From Crotophaga sulcirostris (lineage: Eukaryota; Chordata; Aves; Cuculiformes; Crotophagidae): a stretch of DNA of 64,000 nucleotides. The stretch covers positions 1,275,748-1,339,747 of the forward strand of contig VYZB01000217.1 in assembly GCA_013397455.1 (NCBI GenBank), in the 5' to 3' direction. The translations under genes were made by a program, and so were the position numbers. Positions 1 to 10,104 of this stretch are shown in pieces; position 1 is the first letter of the stretch, and each line of letters starts with the position of its first letter. The notes under the pieces were generated by a model that was not told the DNA's origin, searched no databases, and was given only the letters and a program-made list of their open reading frames with translations.

Positions 1-958
1 GGTGTCAGTCTGCTATCGGCCGTCCAGGCAGGATGAATAAACTGATGAGTTCTTTTACAAGCATTTGAAGAAGTCTCATGATCGCTGGCCTTTGTTCCTG
101 TGGAGGATTTCAACCTTCCAGACGTCTGCTGGAAGTAGGATGAGGATAAGGCTGAGGTACTCAATGCCTTCTTTGTCTTGGTCTTTAATAGTAAGGTAAG
201 ATCTTCTCTGGATACTCAGTCTCCTGAGACAGAAGATAATGAGGGTGAAACTCCGATGATCCAAGGGATTTGGTTAGAGACCTCCTTGGCCAATTGGACA
301 CACGCAAGTGTCAGACCAACCTGATCTCCTTCTGTGACAGGGTTACTCCCTTAATGAACGAGGAAAAGGCTGTGGATGTGGTGTACCTGGATTTTGGTAA
401 AGCCTTTGACAGTTTCGCATAATATTCTGCTTGAGAAGCTGGCTGCGAGTGGCCTGGACAGGCACACCCTCTGCTGGGTAAAAAACTGGCTGGATGGTCA
501 GGCCCAAAGAGTGGTGGTAAATGGAGTCCAATCCAGTTGGAGGCTGGTCACAAGTGGTGTTCTCCAGGGCTCAGTGCTGGGGCCAGTCCTGCTCAATATC
601 TTTATCAATGATCTGGATTAGGGGACTGAATGTACCCTTACAAAGTTTGCAGATGATACTAAACTGGGTGGTAGGGATGATCTGCTTGAAGGAAGGGAGG
701 CTCTGCAGGCAAATCTGGACAGGCTTGATCAAGTTGCCCCAGGGGATGTTCAGACTAGACATTAGGAATAATTTCTTTACTGAAAGGGTGGCCAGGTAGT
801 GGAACAGCTGCCTGGGGAGGTGGTTGAGTCACCATCCCTGGACGTGTCTAAAGGACTAGTAGATGAGTTTCCTCAGGGACATGGTTTAGTAAGTTGACGG
901 GTACGGTTGGACTCGACGATCTCAAAGATCTTTTCCAACCAGATGATTCTATGATTCT
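1..958 (+). mobile_element. CR1 LINE fragment, 3' part, continues off the left edge
   Basis: This is a CR1 non-LTR retrotransposon in sense orientation. It begins inside the element, in a stretch resembling the end of the endonuclease region (GACTTCAACC-like text near 105). It passes through the reverse transcriptase (YLDFGKAFD at about 388-415, QGSVLGPVL at about 565-590, FADDTKL at about 645-668) and ends in the typical 3' tail (CCAACC, then ATTCTATGATTCT) at 958. It is defective. An internal stretch is missing at about 731, and the join near 135-140 also looks like a deletion because endonuclease-like text runs straight into the pre-RT region. A stop codon interrupts the frame at 619-621, just after the FINDLD motif. 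Family identity is established knowledge; the deletions are inferred by comparison with the copy at 61981-62924. Confidence 0.95.
376..800 (+). pseudogene. CR1 ORF2 reverse transcriptase remnant
   Basis: This is the decayed reverse transcriptase of the flanking CR1. In the sense frame it shows catalytic motif A as YLDFGKAFD (usual form YLDFSKAFD), then an LDG/VVVNG-containing stretch, then [13 protein letters not shown] and the FINDLD block. A stop follows at 619-621. After it the frame resumes with [11 protein letters not shown], which carries the FADD catalytic aspartates. At about 731 the coding text jumps directly to the 3' non-coding part. The catalytic residues are mostly present, but the stop and the deletion make an active enzyme impossible. 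Confidence 0.85.
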
Positions 959-1273
959 CCAGTCTGTAGGTAGCCGGCGCCATGGTTCTAAATTATGTGA
1001 ACTGTTTCAGTTGTAAGACCCAAAGGGTATCCACTACTCCAGACTTTATGCTCCAGAAGTCACTTCCACCATCTTTTCCACAGCTAAGTCATTAAGGCCT
1101 AACCTACTCCCAGGTTTCCCACTAAAAATCTAAAATAAATTTGCATGGTGCCATTTGAGAATACTGCAGGACAATGAAAAGATGAAACTGTAGGGACATT
1201 ACAAATGTAGTGAATGTTTCGTGAAACTCAATAACTAATATACTAACAATATTACTTGATTTCAACCCAGGTA
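959..1273. other. Spacer between two convergent CR1 copies
   Basis: This is AT-rich sequence between the 3' ends of a plus-strand and a minus-strand CR1. I see no open frame, repeat or RNA gene in it. Confidence 0.6.
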
Positions 1274-1828
1274 CAGAATCACAGAACTATTCAGGTTGGA
1301 AAAGACCATCAAGTCCTACTGTAAAACTAACACTTCAAGTCTGCCACTAACCCATGTCCATAAGCACTACGTCTTCTAAATACCTCCAGGGATGGTGACT
1401 CCACCACTTCTGTAGGAAGCCTGTTCCAACACTTCACCACACTTTCTGCAAAGGAATTTTTCATAATATCCAACCTAAACCTCCCCTGGTGCAACTTGAG
1501 GCCATTTCCTCTCATCCTACCACATGTTACTTGGGTGAAGAGACCAATATCCACCTCAATACAACCTCCATTCAAGCAGCTGTAGAGAACGATAAGGTCT
1601 CCCCTCAGCCTCCTTTTCTCAGAATAAACAATTCCAGTTCCCTCAGCTATTAGTCATAAGACTCCAGCTTTGTTGCCCTGCACGTGCTCCAGTAACTCAA
1701 TGTCCTCCTTTTACTGAGGGGTCCAAAACTGAAAACAGTATTCAAGGTGCGACCTCACCAGTGCTGAGTACAGGGGCACAATCACTTCTCTACTCTTGCT
1801 GGTGAATGAATTTGGTGCATTTCTAAAT
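1274..1828 (-). mobile_element. CR1 LINE fragment, 3' end, minus strand
   Basis: This is an antisense CR1. Read on the plus strand it starts with the complement of the CR1 3' tail (CAGAATCACAGAA then GGTTGGAAAAGACC) and runs towards the element's interior, ending around the complement of the region that encodes [13 protein letters not shown]. The minus strand encodes an open stretch from 1575 to 1327 with [15 protein letters not shown] and the conserved [11 protein letters not shown], which is the C-terminal end of CR1 ORF2 followed by the 3' UTR. It is 5'-truncated, as most CR1 copies are. A 45-bp block (1384-1428) is identical to the CR1 at 59448-60280, so the two belong to the same subfamily. 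The right edge is approximate. Confidence 0.93.
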
Positions 1829-4800
1829 GAAAACAATAACTATTGCAGGATTTTTTTTTAATTAAAGCATTTCACAGTACTATTCTCTTGGCTGTTTTAA
1901 ATATGCCACTACCAGTATCTTAGGTATATTGTTACAATCAAGCCTCCTTGTAGTCCAGAGGCAAAAAAAGGAGAAAAGTATTCTTTGAACGTTTTCTTTG
2001 AAATGATAGAGACGTCATCAATTGCAATATAAGGATTGGAATCCATCATTCCCACTATGTGAACAAGAGGGACATTTTTAAGGTAAAGATTAGCTGTCCT
2101 TGCTTTTTCTTCAAATATCAGTTTTTCCCAAAATCCAGCAGATTTTCTGGTCTGCTTTCCTGAAAACTTGTGTGTTCAGTTACCATATAGATATACAGGT
2201 GTACAATGGACACAAATCTCCATCAGTCATTCCTTAACTATAGCCATAAACTAAAGAAACAGTCTCTAAAAGTTTGACCATTAATAAGAACAATCTTTGT
2301 TTGGCTGCTTAACTACTGTGACACCAGCAAGTTTTCAGATGAATAAAATTGACATGAGCAACACTGCACACTTTGTTGGTGCAATCTACTCATGTTGTAC
2401 ATCCTGTTCTGCATTGTGTCAAAAAACAACACTGGTAACTGATACTACTAATATAACTGCATCTTCTGGGCTTTTGTTGGTACAGTGGCTCTAGTCATAA
2501 ATCGCACCTTATTGCACCCCTGATCAACATGGCAATATTGACAGTTTACAGTACAGACATAGTCCTTAGGTTCTGGTCTAAATTGCAGCTCTTCACTCTG
2601 CTGAAACCATCGGACTGGCTCCCAAACAAGATGAAATTCATCAGCCAGTTTCCAGCAGGACATCAAAAATAAACCAAGAAGACTTTCAGATTATTAATCC
2701 AATCTGTCATCAAAATGCAGTTTATATAATGCCAGTGACATTGGAGACCTGAAATCTACTTTGAAAATACGTGTTAAAGTACCATAAAGTTATTATTAGT
2801 TTTCTTTAGTGCAGGTTGATCTTGACCTAATGCAATTAACAGACTCTTGTGCTGTAAAAAGTGAAAATAAAACAATTATTTTTTTAATTGCTTTAACATG
2901 TATTTCAGAAAGAAACAACATGTAATATACTGAGTTAAGATTACTGGGATAGATTCAAACAGGTTATTAACCAAATAGATTACCAAGGAAGAAAGGAGGT
3001 GGGAAAAACTCACCTTGTAAACAAAAATTTTTGCAATTAAAAAATTACATTACATGGTACAGAGGTGCTATGAGGCACGTTAAACAAAAAGTTTGCTTTC
3101 AACTCCCAGTCGAACTCCTCAGGAATTTTTTATTGATCTCAAATAAACATTCTTGTCCATTGGTTTCCATGTACAAAATACACATTACTTTTAAGAGTTC
3201 TTTTAAAGTGAGATTAGATCAGCTGGGACATGTCTCCCTTGTTATTACATAAATGGGTCACAAGGTCATTTCAAACAATCTCTTATTGAAAGTCTGCATA
3301 GCAGGGCACTCTTCAGCACCCTGTTCATGGTAGGGAGGACAAGACAATACATATTACAAATCAATATAACATAAGCAAAAGCTATCATTACCCCAACTTG
3401 CAGATAGGATTTCACCAGGAAATAATTAAACATGAGGGCAATGTTTTTAACAGTATAGTATGCAGGAAGCAAGAGAACAGTACGTTTGTGTCATGGGATT
3501 ACTTAAAATGCATTATTTTCTAGTATGATGTACGTGGCTCTGCCCCAGAACTCCAAAACTTTGGCAAATAGCTTTTCTACTGCACAGATGCAAATATAAG
3601 CATATTCTTTCGGTCAAATGTATCCAGGCTGCATCTATGGAAAGACATAGACTTTACTAGGTACTGAACAATCTTTCTCATGGCAGAATTTTAGCCAAGA
3701 AGACTGTTTATAACCTGATATGATAAGGCAACAAAGCAATAAAATTGCACACAATAACTAAGATGATTTTGTAAAGTGTTGGTGAAATCTTACACTAACC
3801 AAATGAATATATTACAGCAAAAGAAGATGATGATAATACGCTGGTAATTCATCACAACAAAGTTTGCTGCATTTCTAAGACTGTGTCACTCATTACATGC
3901 TGTTGTTGAATTTCAATTTGCAATAATAATCTAAACTGCAATAATAATCCTTGATTATTTTAGTCCATAAAGTGTGCCACAAGACCACCCTATCCCAATG
4001 AACTGCATAAATATCACTAATCCCTAATTTATAAACATAGGTATATAAAGAGAAAAGTTAAGAAATCTAATGGAGTCCTCAGAAAAATCTGTTGCCAGAG
4101 CTAGGGTAACAATATAACCACTTGGTGTTGGATTATCTCTGTGACTGCTGCTGAAGTCGGTGGGAAAAGTAAGTTTTAAAAATCCCACCCTAGAGTTCAT
4201 GTCTCGTGAGTCAGTATAGTCAGTCTTCTATAAAACACTTCAAAATTAAACGAATATGCAAAGTTGGTTGTTTTTTGGTTGTGTTTTGGTTTGTATTTTT
4301 TTGAAAAAAAAGAAGAAAGAAAAAAAAGAAAGAAGAAGAAGAAGAAAAAGAAGGAAGTCATGTGCTGGAGAATACTAAAACACAGGGCTCTGAAACTGTA
4401 CGCTTTTTCCAAGATGACAGTGTATAATCAAACTACAGTGTATTAAGAATGCTGTTAGTTTATCTGCTTGATCACCATGCCATTGAAGGACAAGTAGCAG
4501 CTGTGAATAACAAGAATACACAGACAGGTACCCAGGGTCTTTTTTTAAATGGCTGAACTGATAGAATTTTTAAACTCCTAATACACAGTCTAATAAACAT
4601 ATTTCATAGGAAAATTACAATTAAAGCAACCTAAACTGAGGAGGTAAGCCAGATTGCAATGAGTAAATACACTTCAAGCACAAGGAACTGCCACTTCCTT
4701 TCTTAGTTAAAATGTTGAAGTCATAAAGCTGGGAAAGAAAGTTGTTCTGTTTTTCTAGGCTATGAAATCTCCATGTGTTAGTTTTTTTCAAAGGGAAATG

Positions 4801-7800
4801 GTTTCTTATCTTGACATAAGCTTAACCTACCACCTATTGTGCAATTGTGTATGAAGCGTGAACCTGGATTTAGGATTCTGTAAGTGCTAACGCATGTTAT
4901 ATCAAAAAATCCATACTAACTCAGTGCCAAATTTTGTAGTTCTCACCCAGACAAAACACAAGCAGAGCTGAAGTGAACAACATCTAAGTAAAGGCTACAG
5001 GATTTGGCAATCTTAGGGTTACTTGCTTTTCCCCTTGAAATGCCAAGGTAAACAGGTGTTATTTAATTTTCTGCATGCCACGAGGAGATGTGGAGCAAGC
5101 GGAGCAGGATAAGGAAGAACTGGGAAGGGAAGAGTCTGAGTTTTAGAGAATTATTCCTATCCTTCCTCCATAGGCTGTCACTACACAAAATCCACATGGC
5201 TATGGAATCAGTGGTGTGAGTGTGGATGGAGCTTCAGGTAAATTTCAGAAGACTCAAGGGGTTGGTAGGTTTCTTATGAAATTCATTCCTTACCTGCCAC
5301 CTTGATGAAACTAGAGTCTCACAGGTCCTTGTTCAATAGCATGGTAAGGCACAAGCCCTCAGTCTGCAATTCCCAAGGCAGAGCCAAGCTTCCCTGCGCC
5401 TGTTGGGCAGAAACATGAACTTAAAAACACACATTGTTGCTAACCAAAGTAGATGTCATGTTATTAATCTGCAACTACCACTCTATTGAGCTTGTGTATT
5501 AAAATAAAATTAAGATCTTTCTTTCAAATAAGTTTCAAGGAAGAGGACTTTATTGTACGTTTTCAGGGCATAAAATAGCTAATCAAGCAGAAAATGTGTT
5601 TAGTAGTTTACAAAATGGTGAGTTTCACTGTAAGACGTATAAAAGCAGTGATTTATTAAGTAATAGTATTCTCATGATTGCGCTGCTATATTATTCTTAC
5701 ATTGTCAGGCATTCTGTAGAAATTTGTTCTGCTTCAGGCAATCCTTACCCTTGCCATACAACTGTTGTTACGTACATTTTTCTCATTATGATAAGTACTT
5801 TGATCTCTCAGCAAATGTTCAGCATCTTAAAAACTGTAACATAAAAACAACATAGAGCAAAGCAATGTCTAAAAAAATCATAACAATCACAACTGTGGCT
5901 CTCAGATAACCCTAAAATGCACAATAGAATAATAAGGAGGGAAGGGAGAAGAAATGTTTTGATAGTCAGTAGACTTTTAAAGTGGTTTAAGCATCAGATA
6001 TTTTCTTTTCATTGATTACCCTTGAAGATCTGATTTTTACAGTTATCAGAAGCCAGGTTCAAGTAAAATACCACCCTGTTGAAAAAAAAGCAGCCTTTAC
6101 AATTCAGAACTCCTCTTCCAAAGACCAGTAACCACAACTTTTATTACTGAGAATATACCTAACCGAGAAACATATGTGAATGCGTACTTCATTCAGTGCC
6201 TTTAATGTTATGTTCTGCAGAGAGTTATCAATCTGAAATGCAGATTGTAGTGAAATTTATTGTCAGCTGTAGGTCAGTCTTTTCTATTCATACAGTAGAT
6301 GTGTCTTATCATAGAGAAGAGGCTTGCAGTGTGACCAAGATGTGGATGTGTGAGGTCTTTTAAATAGAAAGCAATCCAGAAGCTCAGTCATTCTTTCATT
6401 AATTTTTTCATTCATTTTCTTTCTGAGAGATGAGAAAGAATTATTCCCCATGGCAATGTATGAAAATTAGGTTGGCTCAGTTTGAGCAGCAATCTCAGAA
6501 TTAAAGCAGTCTTCCAAAAAGTAAAACTTGTAGTAAGGAGGTAAACAGCCCTACTGTTACACAGAGAAGATTTGGCTATGGAAAAAGACAGGATTTCTCC
6601 AGGCTTGTAGACTAGCATAGTCCGGGATTGCTAGAGACATTTTCTTGTTTTTCCTTTGGAGGGATGTTCCTTTTCTTCCCCTCCTTCAGCTTCCTAACTT
6701 TTCCCTTTCTCTTGATGTCTCTCATCATTTCACCATCAGTAGGTAAAACAGAGCCCAGTGCTTCACATAAAGCCGTTTTATGCAAAGAGGTTCAAGGAAG
6801 GTCTAGAAGTGAAAACATACCTAACAGACATCAGGAAGGAGAAATCACTGAAAGATAAAGAGGAAGTGAGTGAAAGTCTGTATTTTAAAAGGGAAGGATG
6901 AATAACCTTCCAAGAGAGGGCAGTGTGTAAGTTTTTTTGTTTAATCTGTAATGCTTAGCAAGCTAGAGACAGATTCCTAACACAGACTGGCAAAGGCAGA
7001 AGATAACATAACAAGCATAAAAACAAGAAAGAGAATTACTTTCATCAGAAATTATAATGTTCAAGAGGAACCCTTTCAGCTTTATAAATTGCTGTTTGCA
7101 GGGGAACTATAGTGAATTACTTTGTTTCTAGCAGTAGTTGAACTATTGTAGCCTCTCTCAAAGGCACTGATGAAAACAAACTGCAAATACAGCATTTATC
7201 ACCAAGTGGTCTAGGTTGAACAACTCAGGACTGCACTGTCACTTCCAAGGTTGCTTGCAATGCCATTTTGGCTGAGCACCAGCTCTGTGACCGTATTTGG
7301 AAGATCTACCACCTTAAGCATTTCTTTATGCTTTCTCTACCATAATTACAGAGGATGAAAGGATAAGTGCAGTGGTCATCACACCAGACTTGGCTGCTGA
7401 ATATCAGACACTTAAAACAAGATCAATGCATTACTTAAACTAACGCAGAAAACATTTTTGGTGACAAGCACATTTTTCCTATTGTTCGACACTGACCTCA
7501 GCACAATATTCAGCATCTGTATCTGAAAAGAAGCTACAGTGATTTAATTCTGTTGGGGAAAAATAAAATTTGACTTTTGAAATTGTTTACTTGCTCTAAC
7601 GCACTATATACTTACATGTGCTGATTTTCTTACAGAAAGGTTAATCATTTGTCAGAGTCAGTATTTTTATTTTTAAATTAGTGGATTTATGGACCATACT
7701 CGGAATATGGCTGATACTGAGGGTCTTGTACATTTACTAAGGATGAACAGATTAGTTTTGAGGGCAAGAACTGAGCAGAAGAAGATATTTGTCATATTTG

Positions 7801-8680
7801 CAGAATATTACCCAGACATCTGTTCTTCAGTGCAACTGGTAAATCCTCAATATTTAACAGCATTGTAACATATTCACTTAAGAAATATTTTGTTTTTCAA
7901 ATCAGAACCAATGTAATTCCATTCCATAAATGGAATGCGAATCTGTTCTTCAATAAACTGGAGGACAACATGAAGAGAGAGGCATGAAAATAATTTTTAG
8001 CAGGTTGTCAAAATGGTTTTGTGCACAACACTGCATATACTTAGTGCAAGGTCTTCCTTCAGGCCAGCATCTTTCTTCATTGTCATAATTCTCTTACACT
8101 GTATGTCATTTGTGATATCTTCATTCTCTAATCTCTCAAAAGACCTAGTATGACCATTTGTGACCTCTAGTTTTGGTTTGGTTTGTTTGATAAACTGTGC
8201 TAAAAATACTCCTAGTTACTACTATTAGAAGTCACCTTTTGCCAGCAGACATGCCAACTCCCACCTATCTAATAACAGGAAAAGAAAATGAAATTTCAAT
8301 TTTTATCTGGCTGTAAACTAATGAATTTGTCCTGCAACCACTCGCAAATACCTCACAGGGAGAAAAGGATAAATTTTTTTTAATGCTTGGGAAATGCTTT
8401 GAATTCTTTAACAATGGGCATTACACACATACACAGAGTAGCTATGAAGCTTTTCATCTATTCCAACTACTTTGTCATATAGATCTGTATTTAGTCACAT
8501 TTTATTTCTAGCCTATTTCTCTCTTTTAAAAAAAAGTAATTAAACTAGAGAGAGGTGACCCCAGCTCAGGAAGCTTTACTTTTTTCTGGAAAATGGAATT
8601 AAAGGCTTCCTGCAAGCATAGCAAGTGGGTATAAAGAATATTTTACAGAATTAAATGCAACATAAAAAGAAAAAAAGAAA
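1829..8680. other. AT-rich unique DNA without recognised genes
   Basis: This is about 6.9 kb of AT-rich sequence. Short open frames occur on both strands but none has a recognisable domain. It contains the purine tract at 4303-4357 and one short segment with good splice signals on the minus strand at 5294-5399 (described under findings). I see nothing else that can be supported. Confidence 0.6.
4303..4357 (+). repeat. Pure purine GAA/A-rich tract
   Basis: These 55 bases consist only of A and G on the plus strand, with GAA units dominating the second half. A T/G-rich run precedes them at about 4266-4302. It is a simple low-complexity repeat. The lysine- and glutamate-rich open frame across it, and the phenylalanine-rich one opposite, come from composition and are not genes. 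Confidence 0.85.
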
Positions 8681-8760
8681 CATCCCTGCCCATGACAAGG
8701 CAGTTGGAGCTGGCTGATCTTTAAGCTCCCTTCCAACCCAAACTATTCTGTGATTCTGTG
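8681..8760 (+). mobile_element. CR1 3' tail fragment
   Basis: This 80-bp remnant of a CR1 3' UTR is in sense orientation. It has the conserved string GGAGCTGGCTGATCTTTAAG, then CCCTTCCAACCC and the tail ATTCTGTGATTCTGTG. Such very short 5'-truncated copies are the most common form of CR1. An A-rich stretch lies immediately upstream. Confidence 0.92.
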
Positions 8761-9728
8761 AAGAAAACTTCCTTCTTACCCAGTGGACCAAGGCAACAAA
8801 CAGTTGACACTGGAAGTTTCTCATCAGCCTATACATCTCCACTAGGGACATGTGTATGCAGCAAATTATAAGCAAACATGAACTTGTTCTGCCTACATCC
8901 CATTCAGCTCAAAGATCGAAGACACATTATCACAGGATCCAACCAAAAATACCAGCTTCACCAGAGTGCTTACTAGGTCCAGCCTGAGTCTGTACTGATG
9001 TGGTTTCTAGTTGGTTTGGAGCACAGGACAAAACAAACTTACGTCCACCTAAGGATCCAGCTGAGTGTAACCCAAGATTCAGAAAGGGTACCTCTCATGC
9101 TGGAGAACTGCTTAAACTGCTTTGCCATGGCACAGTCAACTAGGATGGTAGATTGGCAATGAACTGACCGTTCTATTTGAAAAAGGTAATAAAGGAGCTG
9201 AAATGAACAGTTTGGTAACTCGTTAATCTGGTCTGGATCACAATGACTACCACATTGTGGATATTACAGTAACAATTTGAACAAATTAACCCACTCCCGT
9301 TGCCTCAGACATCATTCTGCCTTGTCACGATGCCCAAGGGTGGGATTATAGTTAATCACAGAGGATCATCTATCCTTTGCTGAACTTCTCAGCTCTCGGG
9401 AGGGAAACTAGAGACCATAAAGGTAGTATTAGCCAGGGTTCTTGCCACTAAACACTAAATTTGAGGTTATAAATGTGATGTAGTTGAAAAATGGGACTAA
9501 AGGAGCCCTGAGAATGTTTTTAATTAGAAAAAAAAGTCATGCAAAACCCAAAACACACACTCTAATAATGGTAAATGCGAATGCTACCACCTACACACAG
9601 AGATACACATGATACTTAATGCAATATAAATTAAACAGATCTGTCCTGAGATCACCTATCCATCTGTGTTACCCAGATGGCAGAAAGCCAGTACAGTCAG
9701 CCTTATGTGACCCCTTCCCAGTTCACCT
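8761..9728. other. Unique DNA between CR1 tail and solo LTR
   Basis: This is AT-rich to mixed sequence. It has slightly more CpG and G+C at about 9280-9420 than its surroundings, but I recognise no repeat family and no exon. The last six bases before the solo LTR (9729-9734) form its left target-site duplication. Confidence 0.5.
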
Positions 9729-9734
9729 GGTGAG
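9729..9734 (+). repeat. Target-site duplication, left copy (GGTGAG)
   Basis: GGTGAG lies immediately before the TG that opens the LTR on the plus strand. The identical hexamer follows the closing CA at 10099-10104. A 6-bp duplication is typical of class II (beta/alpha-like) retroviral integration. Confidence 0.85.
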
Positions 9735-10098
9735 TGTAGTAAGAAGAGTCCCGGAGTCAATAATCGATCCTCATAGAGGCATGGTCAAAGCTCCTTTATT
9801 CTATTTCCAGGCTACATTATCTAGCGTTTTTCCGAGAGTACATGTGTCCACACAACCTGCAAGCCACAGGTGATTCCATTCTCCATCCCCTCACGATTTG
9901 TCCATGCGAACAATGAACATCATTCATCTGTAGTTCATCCCGTCGCTTCTCCCCACCTCCTCCTTGGTCTCCTGCCTCTGTCTCTGCTGCTGCCTTATCA
10001 CTTTGCTTTCTCTTCTCCAACCTCCACCGCATGCCTGAAATTCCTCCAAGCCTGGCTGGTTCAAGGGCAAACATCCTTCTCACAGAAACCCTTCTACA
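9735..10098 (-). mobile_element. Solo LTR of an endogenous retrovirus
   Basis: This is a 364-bp element beginning with TG and ending with CA on both strands. Its short terminal inverted repeat (TGTAGTAAGAAG at the left, CTTCTACA at the right) is flanked by perfect 6-bp duplications GGTGAG. It reads in minus orientation, because the minus strand has AATAAA at 9800-9795 about 60 bases before its 3' end, as expected for an R-U5 boundary region. No internal retroviral sequence is present on either side, so this is a solo LTR left by recombination between two LTRs. I see no clear TATA box. The open frames across it (9817-10116 minus, 9870-10103 plus) are incidental. The 6-bp duplication points to a class II family, but the exact family is not named. 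Confidence 0.85.
9795..9800 (-). terminator. LTR polyadenylation signal AATAAA
   Basis: On the minus strand this reads AATAAAGGAGC within the solo LTR. Its position near the 3' end is that of a retroviral R-region poly(A) signal, and it fixes the orientation of the LTR. Confidence 0.7.
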
Positions 10099-10104
10099 GG
10101 TGAG
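10099..10104 (+). repeat. Target-site duplication, right copy (GGTGAG)
   Basis: This is the second copy of the hexamer that flanks the solo LTR; the first is at 9729-9734. The two copies are identical. Confidence 0.85.
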
